From Candidatus Gastranaerophilales bacterium (GTDB lineage: Bacteria > Cyanobacteriota > Vampirovibrionia > Gastranaerophilales > Gastranaerophilaceae): DNA of 51,157 nucleotides. Both the position numbers and the translations under genes were made by a program. How positions within the stretch are numbered: position 1 is the first letter of the stretch; the number at the start of each line of letters is the position of its first letter. This document shows positions 28,191-38,127 of the stretch, one piece after another. The stretch is from positions 1-51,157 of the forward strand of contig CALURG010000077.1 of NCBI GenBank assembly GCA_944323115.1, given 5' to 3'. The notes beneath the pieces are model-generated. The model ran no database searches, had not been told where the DNA came from, and saw nothing but the letters and a program-made list of their open reading frames with translations.

Positions 28191-30746
28191 ATGAAAGTGA
28201 AAATTACGAATCAAATTGATACATCTCAAGCTATTAAGCGAAAAGAGTTTCGCGAGATTTCTTACAACCTTGCAGAGAGTCTGCCGGATTCGTATAAACA
28301 TAAGCAAATAAATACACAAAATAATAGTATTCAAAAACCCTTGAAAGAAGGCATACAGCCGCAGATATCTTTCAAGGGTTTTAAGTTTACACAGGGAATT
28401 AACAAAGTAATAAAACCGATAATAAGGCCGATACCCCAGAAACTTACCCAAAAAGTTTTTCATTCTCTTGAAAATATAAGCACTTCTCAATATGAATATT
28501 ATTCAAGAGTCAGAAAAGATTATGTTGATTTAATTAAATTGCCAACAGGCAAGACTGATGATGCAAAAGAACTCTTGAAAAGGAAAATAGCCGCTTCGTT
28601 CAGAAAAAAAAACGGAATATCTGATGAAATAGCGAAAAATATATCAGAAGAAAATCTTTATTACCTGCCCAAAAAGACACTTTGGATGAATTTTTTCTAT
28701 CAGCTAATTGCACCGTTTCGATTTATTTACAAGGGCATTGAAAAAATATTTGTGTCAAACAATTCTGATAAAGCTAAAGAAATAGCAAGACAAAAAAAGA
28801 TTCTGAAAGATTTTAACAGTTTGCAGGGATTGATAAAATCTCATGAAATTTGGGAAAACGGATATCGTAAATTGAGCGGTCATCCAAAATGGACAAAAAA
28901 CAGTGATTTTATTATTCCCGACAGAATTTTATCAGGAAAAATAAAAAGGCGAAGAAACAAATTTGTCGATCCAAACAAAGGTAAATATTCATCTACATCA
29001 ATGATGCTTGGCAACAGGTTTATCTCAGGTATCATCTATTCGTATTTTTTGGGGACTGACGCTTACAATACGACAATGCGATACAGTAACGATAAGCACG
29101 AAGCTTCGGCACAAAGGTCTTCCCGTGTTGCACAGGAATTCTCTCGTATAGGTTTGAATATGTACATTCAAAATCTTCTTTTCGGTACGTTTGAGACTGC
29201 CGTTAACAGAAGTTTGGCCAGTGCAATGTTTGTTTCCGGCTCAACTGTCGCTTTTTCGGAGGTGCTGGGAAGAAAATTGGTAGGAAAGCCAATAATGCCT
29301 TCCGACAAAGAAACTCTGGACAGGCTTGAAAATGAAATGTATGAGAAAAAAGGTATTTTACCGGCAATAGGTAAAATGCTTACAAATGTAAAGAAGAAAG
29401 AGACCGTAACAAAAATAAAAATAACTGATACATCAAAATCTTATTACCCTAAAACATCTCCAAATAAAAATTTATTTTCTTCTTTCTGTGCAAAACAAAA
29501 CATTCAGCATACAGATGTTTCATCCGGCTTAAATAAACCGTCATTCAAAGGGTATTACAAAGTTGAATATCTTTTTAATAAAAATAATATTTCTAAAATA
29601 ATAAAAATAGTGGAGAATGCTGATTCAAAAACCGCTGCTTCTCTAAAGGAAGCAATATTAAACTCTGTCAAAAACTCTGAATATTTTAAAACACACAAAA
29701 TTCATATACCTGAAACATTTGATGAGTTGCTTAATAATAGTGCCGTCAATGAACTTCCTGTTGGTACAAAAAATACTTTGTCCGGCCGTTTGACATCCAG
29801 TGTTTTTGTTCCTGTAAGGTTTGTAAAAAACATATTTGTTTCAGCCGGTAAAAAGATTAAAAAACTTTATGACAAAACAACCGGAAATACAAAAGATAAT
29901 CTTTCAAAACAGCTGGATAGACTGCTGTCCGGAAATGATAAAAATTCAAAGGCATTTTTGAATTACAAAGAAAAAATGATGAAAGAACAGGCATGGGCAA
30001 AATCAAGTTTATCGGAAAGAGAAAAAGCCCGCAGAATATTGAAAGAATTTAATGATTTGTCAAAAAAAGAGAAAGAAGATATAGAAGGGGCAAAAAATAT
30101 TATACTATGGCTCGGTAAACAGTTTGAAAAAGAAAATATAAAAATTCGTGAAGACGGTACACTCGACGCTGATTCAATGAAAAAAGTCAGAGATATTTTG
30201 ATGTCTTCCGTTCTGAAAGCTGATTGTGCAAAGCACGTTGAGTATGACGGAAACACTCTTGCACAAACAAATATAAATCTCTCAAGAGCAATCACTACAT
30301 TATTTTTGATGACCGATGCTTACAATTTGACAATGCAATACAGCAACGATAATCGCAAAGAAGCAAACAAAAGTGCGAAAAACAGAGCCGCTCAAGAAAT
30401 TTCCAGAATAAGCGTTTCTGCTTATATATTGGCATTTGTTCACAATTTGCTCTCAAAACTCTGTAACTCAAGCCTCGCCGGTGCATTTACTCTTACTGCA
30501 ATCACTTCTGCTATCAATGATTCCATTTCAAGACAAGTGGTCGGTGTACCGCTTACGGCAAAAAGTAAAGATGAATTACTGGAATTAGACAAAAAGAATG
30601 CAGAATCTAAGAATCCCGTAAAAAAAGCACTTGCTTATTCAATAGGTAAAAAATCAGCTTTGCCGCAGAAATCAGATAACAGTTCAAATTCCAAAGAATT
30701 AGACTATTTTTCAAATGACTTTTTCATAATGCCGGAAATCAACTAA
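28191..30746 (+). CDS. internally duplicated SFKG protein, function unknown
   Basis: An 851-residue protein made of two related units. Each opens with an SFKG motif (residues 60-63 and 451-454) and contains a core in which TDAYNTTMRYSND (289-301) matches TDAYNLTMQYSND (708-720). In both, a RxAQExSRI segment and a hydrophobic 50-residue stretch follow, ending VxGxP. The hydrophobic stretches could be membrane-associated helices. ATG 28191, with AAGGC upstream, is chosen over a TTG at 28155. It ends with its TAA overlapping the stop codon of the convergent gene. No family is recognised, and the protein may be specific to this lineage. Confidence 0.6.
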   Translation: MKVKITNQIDTSQAIKRKEFREISYNLAESLPDSYKHKQINTQNNSIQKPLKEGIQPQISFKGFKFTQGINKVIKPIIRPIPQKLTQKVFHSLENISTSQYEYYSRVRKDYVDLIKLPTGKTDDAKELLKRKIAASFRKKNGISDEIAKNISEENLYYLPKKTLWMNFFYQLIAPFRFIYKGIEKIFVSNNSDKAKEIARQKKILKDFNSLQGLIKSHEIWENGYRKLSGHPKWTKNSDFIIPDRILSGKIKRRRNKFVDPNKGKYSSTSMMLGNRFISGIIYSYFLGTDAYNTTMRYSNDKHEASAQRSSRVAQEFSRIGLNMYIQNLLFGTFETAVNRSLASAMFVSGSTVAFSEVLGRKLVGKPIMPSDKETLDRLENEMYEKKGILPAIGKMLTNVKKKETVTKIKITDTSKSYYPKTSPNKNLFSSFCAKQNIQHTDVSSGLNKPSFKGYYKVEYLFNKNNISKIIKIVENADSKTAASLKEAILNSVKNSEYFKTHKIHIPETFDELLNNSAVNELPVGTKNTLSGRLTSSVFVPVRFVKNIFVSAGKKIKKLYDKTTGNTKDNLSKQLDRLLSGNDKNSKAFLNYKEKMMKEQAWAKSSLSEREKARRILKEFNDLSKKEKEDIEGAKNIILWLGKQFEKENIKIREDGTLDADSMKKVRDILMSSVLKADCAKHVEYDGNTLAQTNINLSRAITTLFLMTDAYNLTMQYSNDNRKEANKSAKNRAAQEISRISVSAYILAFVHNLLSKLCNSSLAGAFTLTAITSAINDSISRQVVGVPLTAKSKDELLELDKKNAESKNPVKKALAYSIGKKSALPQKSDNSSNSKELDYFSNDFFIMPEIN

Positions 30747-32467
30747 TTTTTAGTTTTTAATTTGAAAATAGTGATAAAAAATTCATTTTCTGCGTTTTCT
30801 GATTTGATTTGTGTTACCAAATTGTAGTTGTTGATTATGAATATAAAAATGTCTTTGCCAAAATTTATACCGAAATATTTTTTACCGTATGCGTGATAAT
30901 CAACACTTTGTATAAAAATATAATCAGGCGGATTAACCATAAAATCTTTAATTATTTTTTCTTCTCCTCCGATAGCTTTTATATGATTCGGAAGCAATTG
31001 ATAGTACTTTGATAGTGTCGGCCGATTTGTCATAAAGTTAAGAATTGGGGCTTCCGGCAAAACGAGTATAATATCATCTTGTTTTGTGTTTTTGTTTATC
31101 CAATTTATAGCAGAATTATAGACTTTTGCTACATTTTCTTCTGCATATATATTGCCGCGAGGTGTTGTTATTTTCTTTAAAAGCAGATTTTTAAATGAAA
31201 AATATGAGATATTTATTAATGATATTAAAATAAGAAAAATAACTATATTTTTCTTATTTTCACTTCTTAAAAAATTTGTTTTTGTGTCAATAAAATAAGC
31301 ATAACAAACAATAAAAGGTACTAATATATAAAAAATTGAATAAAAATGGTAATATATAAAACCTACTCTGACAGATGAGAGTATCCCAAACAAAGATAAC
31401 AGAAAGATGCAATTATTTTTTATATCATTTTTCTTGAATGTAACTATTGCAATGTAAATGCACATTAAACATGTAATAGCAAAAAAACGGTACAGAAAAA
31501 ATTGAGTAATAAGTATTGTTATTGCTGCATAAAACAGCAGACAAAATAGTATTGAAAAAATCTTTTTGTAAGAATTTGTTTTTTTTACCAATTTGATTAT
31601 TTTGTCATTGACAAACAAAGTTGTAAAAAACAATACCGCAATACAAAGTGTAAACGGTAAATGTTCAAATAAAGCAAGAGGAGAAGCTCCGTTTTTTTGA
31701 AATAATTTTTGTTCTTCTGAAGCAAATAATTTGGCTCCAAAGTTCAAATAGTTTTGAAAATCCTGGATATTAAAACCCTGTAAAAATAAAATACCCCAAC
31801 TTATTATTGAAGGTAAAAATAGCAATGTCAAATTAACTATTATCTGTTTAAATGACGCTTTTTTGTACACCAATAAAATAATGAAAGGAATATATGCTAA
31901 TACATATTCAAAACGGAAAGCAAGCGAAAGCCCCATTAAAAATGATGCAATATATGAATAAATCCGGTTTGTTTTGCCTTCTGTTGATTTCAGATACAAT
32001 ACCGAAAACAAGGCAAAATAGATAAAAGCACATAGTGCATAAATCATACCGAAAGAATAAGGAAATAAATAAACATATAAAAAGCAAGAACTAAGCAGTA
32101 ACAAACATACAACATCTGACGAAAAAACAGTCATAATTTGTCTGCATAGAATGTATACTCCGATAAAAATTAAATATGTATTTACAAAACATACGGAGTA
32201 TATTGTATTTAAACTTGTGCCTAAAAAATAATATAAAACCGCATTTAATTGATAAGACAATGGATTATACATTGCAAAAATTTCTTTGTACAATATTTTT
32301 CCTTCAAGAATAAGCTGTGGGATTATTGCTTCTCTGCCTATGTCGTATATGATTTTTGATGGTCTTTGTACATTGAATGCAGAAAAAAAACAGATAATAA
32401 CTGTTAGTATTAATATTGCAATTATATCTGTTTTGTATTTTATTAAATATTTTTTTATATCCGCCAT
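30743..32467 (-). CDS. multi-pass membrane glycosyltransferase-like protein (GT-C/GT39 type)
   Basis: An integral membrane protein of 574 residues with ten or more hydrophobic segments. The first loop reads YDIGREAIIPQLILEGKILYKEIFAMYNPLSYQLNA. This is the acidic GRE..P..IL.G..LY.DIF..YGPL pattern of GT-C-type glycosyltransferases that use lipid-linked sugars. The C-terminal soluble part (INKNTKQDDIILVLPEAPILNFMTNR) is also typical. The start is set at ATG 32467, which follows a perfect TATAAT by six bases; a longer frame to 32569 would overlap rsmH. The sugar and acceptor are unknown. Confidence 0.7.
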   Translation of the reverse strand: MADIKKYLIKYKTDIIAILILTVIICFFSAFNVQRPSKIIYDIGREAIIPQLILEGKILYKEIFAMYNPLSYQLNAVLYYFLGTSLNTIYSVCFVNTYLIFIGVYILCRQIMTVFSSDVVCLLLLSSCFLYVYLFPYSFGMIYALCAFIYFALFSVLYLKSTEGKTNRIYSYIASFLMGLSLAFRFEYVLAYIPFIILLVYKKASFKQIIVNLTLLFLPSIISWGILFLQGFNIQDFQNYLNFGAKLFASEEQKLFQKNGASPLALFEHLPFTLCIAVLFFTTLFVNDKIIKLVKKTNSYKKIFSILFCLLFYAAITILITQFFLYRFFAITCLMCIYIAIVTFKKNDIKNNCIFLLSLFGILSSVRVGFIYYHFYSIFYILVPFIVCYAYFIDTKTNFLRSENKKNIVIFLILISLINISYFSFKNLLLKKITTPRGNIYAEENVAKVYNSAINWINKNTKQDDIILVLPEAPILNFMTNRPTLSKYYQLLPNHIKAIGGEEKIIKDFMVNPPDYIFIQSVDYHAYGKKYFGINFGKDIFIFIINNYNLVTQIKSENAENEFFITIFKLKTKN

Positions 32468-32473
32468 TTTCTG

Positions 32474-32479
32474 ATTATA
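32474..32479 (-). promoter_or_regulatory. -10 box of the glycosyltransferase-like gene
   Basis: TATAAT on the minus strand ends six bases before the ATG at 32467, with no ribosome site between. The -35 region is weak. A leaderless mRNA is likely if this is used. Confidence 0.4.
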
Positions 32480-32490
32480 ATTTAAAATTT

Positions 32491-32519
32491 TTGATTTAAA
32501 AAACTTATTAAAATATAAA
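32491..32519 (+). promoter_or_regulatory. promoter of rsmH
   Basis: TTGATT (32491-32496), 17 bases, TATAAA (32514-32519). The predicted start near 32526 gives an A/T-only leader without a Shine-Dalgarno site. It is close to the divergent minus-strand promoter. Confidence 0.45.
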
Positions 32520-32543
32520 TTATATTTAATATAAAATAAATTT

Positions 32544-33500
32544 ATGGAAAATAAATATACTGATTTCAAACATTATACCGTTATGGCACACGAAGCTGTG
32601 GATACACTAAACTGTAGACCCGGCAAAATATACGTTGATGCGACTTTAGGCGGCGGCGGACACAGCGAACTGATTTTGCAAAAAATTCAGCCCGACGGCA
32701 GATTAATTGCTTTTGATATAGACAATGATGCCATTAGCTATGCTTCTGAAAGATTGAAAGATTACAAAAATTTAACAATAGTTAAGGAGTCTTACTCCAA
32801 TATTAAGAATGTGTTACAAAAATTAGGTATAAAAGAAATAACCGGAGGAATTGTTTTTGATTTGGGTGCGTCTTATCATCAGCTGACAAAGCAAGAAAGA
32901 GGATTCAGCTTTATGAAAGAAGCCCCTTTGGATATGAGATTCAATCAGGACAGCGATTTTAGTGCTTATGATGTGATAAACGGTTACAGTGAAGAGGATT
33001 TGATTCATATAATAAGTGAATACGGAGAAGAAAGATTTACCAAAAGAATTGTAAAAAATATTTTAAATTACAGAAAACTCAAAAACATTGAAACGACAAC
33101 AGAATTGGCTGAAATTATTAAAAAATCAGTTCCTAGAACAAATGAAAAAATTCACCCCGCAACCCGTACGTTTCAAGCAATTCGGATAGAGGTAAACCAA
33201 GAGTTACAAAACATTAAAAATACTTTAAATGAAGTGCTTACATTATTATCTGTTGATGGTATAATTAGTATAATAAGTTTTCACTCTTTAGAGGATAGAC
33301 TTGTTAAACAATGTTTCAAGTATTACGCTGCGAAATGCCGATGCAAGCCAAATGAGCCGATATGTCATTGCAAGCCTCCAATGCTTGAGATAATCACAAA
33401 AAAACCGATTATGGCGTCAGAAGAAGAAATTTGTCAAAACCCTCCTTCCAGGTCTGCAAAATTGAGGGTTGCAAGAAAAATATCGTCATGGGAGAACTAA
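32544..33500 (+). CDS. rsmH: 16S rRNA (cytosine-1402-N4)-methyltransferase
   Basis: RsmH (MraW) methylates C1402 of 16S rRNA with SAM and is classically encoded at the head of the division and cell-wall cluster. The N-terminal HYTVMAHEAVDTL and SAM-binding VDATLGGGGHSE are diagnostic, along with the FDLGASYHQL motif, FSFMKEAPLDMRFN, ATRTFQAIRIEVNQEL and the C-terminal ISFHSLEDRLVKQ. At 318 residues it is of normal length. It is followed by an FtsL-like gene, as expected, though the cluster is short here. Confidence 0.95.
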   Translation: MENKYTDFKHYTVMAHEAVDTLNCRPGKIYVDATLGGGGHSELILQKIQPDGRLIAFDIDNDAISYASERLKDYKNLTIVKESYSNIKNVLQKLGIKEITGGIVFDLGASYHQLTKQERGFSFMKEAPLDMRFNQDSDFSAYDVINGYSEEDLIHIISEYGEERFTKRIVKNILNYRKLKNIETTTELAEIIKKSVPRTNEKIHPATRTFQAIRIEVNQELQNIKNTLNEVLTLLSVDGIISIISFHSLEDRLVKQCFKYYAAKCRCKPNEPICHCKPPMLEIITKKPIMASEEEICQNPPSRSAKLRVARKISSWEN

Positions 33501-33501
33501 A

Positions 33502-33975
33502 TTGACAAGAGCTGTTAGAGATTCAAAAAATAATCGTTATCAACAATACAGTGTTCAGTACAATTCCTCTGTACATCAAAATCCGATTATTGACGGGTAT
33601 TTTCCGACTCACAAAACATACAAAGAGATGGCTATAGCCAGAATAAACAGAACACTTTGTGTATTTCTTGCATTTTTTATTATGCTATCTGCTGTAAGTT
33701 ATTATTTTGTTACTGCTAATGAAATTACTTTAAATAAATACAGAAAACAGACTCTTGCATTGAATGATGAAAATGTAGAACTTCAGAACAAACTTGATTA
33801 TTTAAAATCATATTACAATGTCGACAAGGCAATGCAAAAACAGCATCTTTTGCAAAAGGCAAACAATGTCATAGAAGTAAAAGCTTCTCCTGCTGCTGCA
33901 CCTGTCTCTAAAAATGCGATAGATAAAGTTGCTCAAAGTGCTCAAAAACCTGTACAATGGTCAATCGGTTTCTAG
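33502..33975 (+). CDS. FtsL-like cell-division protein
   Basis: A small bitopic protein: a basic, Tyr/Asn-rich cytoplasmic part, one membrane helix (about LCVFLAFFIMLSAVSYYFV), then a coiled-coil stretch (NKYRKQTLALNDENVELQNKLDYLKSYY, shown here only in part for family pattern). That layout, and its position right after rsmH, are those of FtsL. Sequence similarity to known FtsL is low, as always for this fast-evolving family. The start is taken as TTG 33502, behind GGGAGAA at 33490-33496, rather than an ATG at 33469 inside rsmH. An Ala/Pro linker near the end is unremarkable. Confidence 0.6.
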   Translation: MTRAVRDSKNNRYQQYSVQYNSSVHQNPIIDGYFPTHKTYKEMAIARINRTLCVFLAFFIMLSAVSYYFVTANEITLNKYRKQTLALNDENVELQNKLDYLKSYYNVDKAMQKQHLLQKANNVIEVKASPAAAPVSKNAIDKVAQSAQKPVQWSIGF

Positions 33976-33987
33976 TTTGGAGAAATC

Positions 33988-34320
33988 ATGTCTTCAAAAG
34001 AAAAATATTTAAAAGAGATTTTTGCCATCAGTTCGGAGATTACAAATTGTGGTGAATCCTCTGATTTATTCTACAAAAGAGGGTATTTATATTTTTTGTC
34101 TGATGAACAAGAAAAAGCAAAAGAGGATTATAGACAAGCAGTGAAGCTTGGTTTGGATTTTACGGAATTCCCTTATTATTCTTTTTCTCCTTCAAACGAA
34201 ATGAGAAGAGAATTTTTGCTTCCCGAAAAAATTCTTGTATTTTTAATTCTTATTATTGTTGGAGTTGCATTGTTTTTTCAGATTTCTGGTTTTGTACTTC
34301 GTTTAAAAGGGTTAATTTAA
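33988..34320 (+). CDS. small TPR-like protein with C-terminal membrane anchor
   Basis: A 110-residue protein with one TPR-like helix pair (YKRGYLYFLSDEQEKAKEDYRQAVKLGL) and a C-terminal hydrophobic helix (LVFLILIIVGVALFFQISGFVL), suggesting a tail-anchored membrane protein. It lies 12 bases after the FtsL-like gene and probably belongs to the same operon, with a GGAGAAATC site ahead of the ATG. A link with cell division is suggested only by location. Confidence 0.65.
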   Translation: MSSKEKYLKEIFAISSEITNCGESSDLFYKRGYLYFLSDEQEKAKEDYRQAVKLGLDFTEFPYYSFSPSNEMRREFLLPEKILVFLILIIVGVALFFQISGFVLRLKGLI

Positions 34321-34426
34321 TTTAAAAAATTCCTGATATTTGTGCTTTTGTACAGTTATTTAATCAAAATTTTTTATATAGATTTTACAGTCGAATAATT
34401 AAATAAAAATTAATTTTTTGTGATTT

Positions 34427-34454
34427 TTGAAAAATCCTCCTTAAAATGTAAATA
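34427..34454 (+). promoter_or_regulatory. promoter of clpB
   Basis: TTGAAA (34427-34432), 16 bases, TAAATA (34449-34454). I see neither a CIRCE repeat nor a clear heat-shock sigma-32 box. Confidence 0.4.
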
Positions 34455-34488
34455 TAGATTTTAAGTGTTCATTTGTGAGGTGTTTTTT

Positions 34489-37095
34489 ATGATTGATTTT
34501 AATAAATTAACAAACCAAGCTCAAGAAATAATGTTTGCCGCTCAGCAGATGATGGCAAAATTTCAAAATACACAACTTGAGCCGGTGCATATTGTTATGG
34601 CAATGCTTGAATCAAAAGATGGAATCGCCGCTGACTATGTACAGGTTCTAAAACTAAACAGACCGCAGTTTAGGGATGCTGTTATGTCGGAGCTGAACAA
34701 TTTGCCCAGAGTAGAACAGCCGGTAAATACACAGCAGCTGTACTTGTCACAAGATACAATAAAACTTTTGGATTTAGCACAAAATGAGGCCGAAGCACTC
34801 AAAGATTCATATATTAGTATTGAGCATATTCTGCTCGCTATCACAGCATTTGACGGTTCAAAGATAAAAGAACTTTTTGAACATTTTGATGTTAACAGAA
34901 ACAAAATATTAAACGAAATGAAAAAAATAAGAGGACAAAATAAAGTGGATTCGAAAGATTCTGAAGAAAAATTTAAAGCTCTTGAAAAATATTCACAAAA
35001 TCTTACCGCACTTGCTAAAAGAGGCAAACTGGATCCTGTTATAGGCAGAGATGAAGAAGTAAGACGTGTCATACAGGTATTGAACAGACGTACAAAAAAT
35101 AACCCTGTTTTGATTGGTGATCCCGGTGTAGGTAAAACGGCGATTGTTGAAGGATTGGCTCAAAGAATCGTCAGAGGAGATGTTCCTGAAAGTTTGAAAA
35201 ATACCCAGTTGATTGCTCTGGATATGGGAGCTCTTGTTGCCGGTGCAAAATTCAGAGGCGAGTTTGAAGAAAGATTGAAAGCTGTTTTAAAAGAAGTTGA
35301 AGCTTCTGACGGAGAGATTATACTTTTTATTGATGAACTTCATACGGTAGTCGGAGCAGGTGCTACAGAAGGTTCAATGGACGCCGGAAACCTCTTGAAA
35401 CCTATGCTTGCAAGAGGAGTTCTAAGAACTGTCGGTGCAACGACAATAAATGAATACAGAAAATATATTGAAAAAGATCCTGCTTTGGCAAGAAGATTTC
35501 AGCCCGTTCTTATTGACGAACCTTCTGTTGAAGACACAATCAGTATCCTAAGAGGTTTGAAAGAACGTTATGAGGTGCATCACGGAATAAGAATAAAAGA
35601 TTCTGCTCTTGTTGCTGCCGCAAAACTTTCAGACAGATATATCACTGACAGATTTTTGCCGGATAAAGCAATCGATTTGATTGATGAAGCTGCTTCCGCC
35701 TTGAGAATTGATATAGATTCAATGCCGGAAGAAATTGATTCTCTTGTCCGTCAGAAAATGCAGCTTGAAATCGAAAGAAAAGCAATAGAAAAGGAAGAAC
35801 AAACAGAAGACAATGTTCAAAAAATTAACGGCTTGAACAAGATGATTAATGATCTTGATGAAAAGCTGACAAAACTGAAAACCCAATGGGAAATGGAAAA
35901 GAAATCCATTATGGGCGAAGCTCAAATTAAAGAAGAAATTGAAAAAACAAAAGCCCAAATTGAAATTGCCGAAAGGGACGCAGATCTTGAAAGAGCTGCG
36001 GAACTCAAATACGGAAAATTGATTGAACTCCAAAAACAACTTGAAGATGTACAAAAACACGGCGGCGAAAAACATAAAAATCAGCTTCTTAAAGAAGAAG
36101 TAGATGAAGATGACATAGCAGAAGTTGTAAGCAAGTGGACGGGTATTGAAGTTTCAAGACTTGTTGAAAGCGAAATGGACAAATTGCTGCGTATGGAAGA
36201 TTTTATTCACAAACGTGTAATAGGTCAGGATGAGGCGGTTACTGTAGTTTCTGATGCTATAAGACGTGCCCGTTCGGGATTAAAAGATCCGAAACGTCCT
36301 ATCGGTTCGTTTATTTTTCTCGGGCCGACGGGTGTCGGTAAAACGGAACTTGCAAAATCTCTTGCAGAGTTTCTGTTTAATGACGAAGATGCTTTGATAA
36401 GAATTGATATGTCTGAATACATGGAAAAACATTCTGTAGCAAGACTTGTCGGTGCACCTCCGGGTTATGTCGGATATGATGAGGGCGGACAACTTACGGA
36501 AGCTGTAAGAAGAAAACCGTATTCTGTTGTGCTTTTTGATGAAATAGAAAAAGCTCATCCGGATGTATTTAACATAATGCTGCAAATTCTTGATGACGGT
36601 CGTTTGACTGATTCAAAAGGCAGAACAGTTGATTTTAAAAATACTCTTATAATTATGACCAGCAACATCGGAAGCAGTATTATTCTTGAAAACAGTCTTA
36701 ATTCAATGTTGTCTGAAAAAGATTTTGATCAAACCAAAGAAAAAGTCATGGATTTGATGAAAGAACATTTTAAACCGGAATTCTTAAACAGAATTGACGA
36801 AATAGTCTTTTTCAAAGCTTTGACATTGCCACAGTTGCAAGCCATAGTTGATATTTATTTTGAAGGATTGAAAAAATTGTTTGCAGACAGAGATATAAAA
36901 CTTGAAATAACAAATGATGCAAAAGAACTGCTTGCAACACAAGGCTTCAATCCTGTATACGGAGCCAGACCATTGAAACGAACTATAAGACAGCTTGTTG
37001 AAAATCCTCTTGCAAAAAAAATCTTAGCAAGAGAATATAATGAAGGCAGTACTATTATAGTTGATACAGATGGTGATGAAATAGTCTTTAAATAA
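34489..37095 (+). CDS. clpB: ATP-dependent chaperone ClpB
   Basis: ClpB is a hexameric AAA+ disaggregase that works with DnaK. It has an N-terminal repeat domain ([30 protein letters not shown]), first ATPase domain Walker [14 protein letters not shown] and the following [20 protein letters not shown] loop, a long coiled-coil middle domain (about residues 405-525), and a second ATPase domain with [13 protein letters not shown] and the pore loop [19 protein letters not shown]. Its length (868 aa) is normal. The middle domain distinguishes it from ClpA/ClpC. ATG 34489 follows GAGGTG (34477-34482) by six bases and is preferred to an in-frame ATG at 34465. Confidence 0.95.
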   Translation: MIDFNKLTNQAQEIMFAAQQMMAKFQNTQLEPVHIVMAMLESKDGIAADYVQVLKLNRPQFRDAVMSELNNLPRVEQPVNTQQLYLSQDTIKLLDLAQNEAEALKDSYISIEHILLAITAFDGSKIKELFEHFDVNRNKILNEMKKIRGQNKVDSKDSEEKFKALEKYSQNLTALAKRGKLDPVIGRDEEVRRVIQVLNRRTKNNPVLIGDPGVGKTAIVEGLAQRIVRGDVPESLKNTQLIALDMGALVAGAKFRGEFEERLKAVLKEVEASDGEIILFIDELHTVVGAGATEGSMDAGNLLKPMLARGVLRTVGATTINEYRKYIEKDPALARRFQPVLIDEPSVEDTISILRGLKERYEVHHGIRIKDSALVAAAKLSDRYITDRFLPDKAIDLIDEAASALRIDIDSMPEEIDSLVRQKMQLEIERKAIEKEEQTEDNVQKINGLNKMINDLDEKLTKLKTQWEMEKKSIMGEAQIKEEIEKTKAQIEIAERDADLERAAELKYGKLIELQKQLEDVQKHGGEKHKNQLLKEEVDEDDIAEVVSKWTGIEVSRLVESEMDKLLRMEDFIHKRVIGQDEAVTVVSDAIRRARSGLKDPKRPIGSFIFLGPTGVGKTELAKSLAEFLFNDEDALIRIDMSEYMEKHSVARLVGAPPGYVGYDEGGQLTEAVRRKPYSVVLFDEIEKAHPDVFNIMLQILDDGRLTDSKGRTVDFKNTLIIMTSNIGSSIILENSLNSMLSEKDFDQTKEKVMDLMKEHFKPEFLNRIDEIVFFKALTLPQLQAIVDIYFEGLKKLFADRDIKLEITNDAKELLATQGFNPVYGARPLKRTIRQLVENPLAKKILAREYNEGSTIIVDTDGDEIVFK

Positions 37096-37117
37096 TAAAA
37101 ATTAATTCCAACAAAAT

Positions 37118-37148
37118 AAAAAAGGCATGCCAATGGCATGCCTTTTTT
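37118..37148 (+). terminator. terminator of clpB
   Basis: GGCATGCC arms around an AAT loop with A and T tracts on either side, 22 bases after the clpB stop. Confidence 0.9.
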
Positions 37149-37358
37149 ATATAAAAAGTCTTGTAAACCCTCTAGTTTATTTACTTTGTGACCATGCCAA
37201 TTTTTTCATTTTTAAAATAAGAAAAATTTTTTATTTTTTGCAAAAATGCAAAAACCTTGCCGGACAAGAGTTTTGAGGATGTTTTGTTTTGGCAATTTCT
37301 GATAATGAAATGTTTTTATTAATATATAAGGATGTGTTTAAAAAGAAAGGTAGTATCT

Positions 37359-37970
37359 ATGTCTGTAAATGGTGTTCAAAGAAATGTGATTTACCCGGCA
37401 AATGTACAAAACGTACAAACTCCTCAAGCAGCAGTTTCTGTTGGTACGGAAAATCCCGTTGTATATCAGGAGCCGCAAAAATCCTCAAGTTCAACCAAAA
37501 AAGTTCTTCTAACTTTGGCAACTTTGGGTGCAATTACTTATGGTATTATTCGCTACAGAAATGCTAAGGCTCTAAAACCGATTGTTGAAAGACTTGAAAC
37601 AGCTGCAAAAGACGGCGGCAAGTTTGTTACTGAAACAACGAAGACAAAAGTAAAAAATCCTGACGGTACAATGTCTCAGCAAGTTGTAAAAACTATTAAA
37701 ACAAAATATACCAAAGACGGTGTAAAACGTGCAGAAATAATTCACGATATACCCAGAGGCGAACGCTATACAGTTGTTTATGACAATGAAGGAAATGTCG
37801 TAAAAAATATTGTCGGCAGAATGTCAATTCCTGTCAATGGAGAAAAAGCAAAATTACTTCAAAATATGACATACACTTTTGAAAGAAATGGAGACAATGT
37901 TGTTACGACTGCAAGACTGGTCGATTATTCAGGCACCAAACCTTTAGAAATATCAAGAAATATTATTTAA
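37359..37970 (+). CDS. membrane-anchored protein of unknown function
   Basis: A 203-residue protein with an Asn/Gln-rich N-terminus (MSVNGVQRNVIYPANVQNVQT), a Ser-rich spacer and one hydrophobic segment (VLLTLATLGAITYGIIRY). A soluble part rich in Thr, Lys and Val follows, including YDNEGNVVKNIVG and TARLVDYSGTKP. This is beta-rich and resembles no family I know. ATG 37359 with AAAGG upstream is chosen over ATG 37332. Like the SFKG proteins it opens with a polar, signal-less N-terminus. No neighbour is co-oriented. Confidence 0.55.
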   Translation: MSVNGVQRNVIYPANVQNVQTPQAAVSVGTENPVVYQEPQKSSSSTKKVLLTLATLGAITYGIIRYRNAKALKPIVERLETAAKDGGKFVTETTKTKVKNPDGTMSQQVVKTIKTKYTKDGVKRAEIIHDIPRGERYTVVYDNEGNVVKNIVGRMSIPVNGEKAKLLQNMTYTFERNGDNVVTTARLVDYSGTKPLEISRNII

Positions 37971-38011
37971 TTCAGACTAAATAGAAATTACTGATATTTA
38001 TAACCTAACTT

Positions 38012-38047
38012 AAAGAGGGTACATTATTTGTGACCCTCTTTTTTTTA
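38012..38047 (+). terminator. terminator after the 37359 gene
   Basis: Arms AAAGAGGGT and ACCCTCTTT around a 12-base loop, followed by an uninterrupted T tract. Confidence 0.8.
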
Positions 38048-38127
38048 GTAAATTTTTTTGATTAATTTTATTTGAGAAATATTTGTAAAAATAATTTTAC
38101 TGCATGTTGCTGCAATAGAGAAGAATA

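Noticed and set aside
32468-32569. N-terminal extension of the glycosyltransferase-like protein
   Set aside because: It would run across the divergent promoters and overlap the start of rsmH; the TATAAT just upstream of 32467 supports the short form.
37289-37567. 92-codon frame ahead of the 37359 gene
   Set aside because: It is a frame-shifted reading of the Ser-rich and membrane segments of the 37359 gene, and has no supporting ribosome site.
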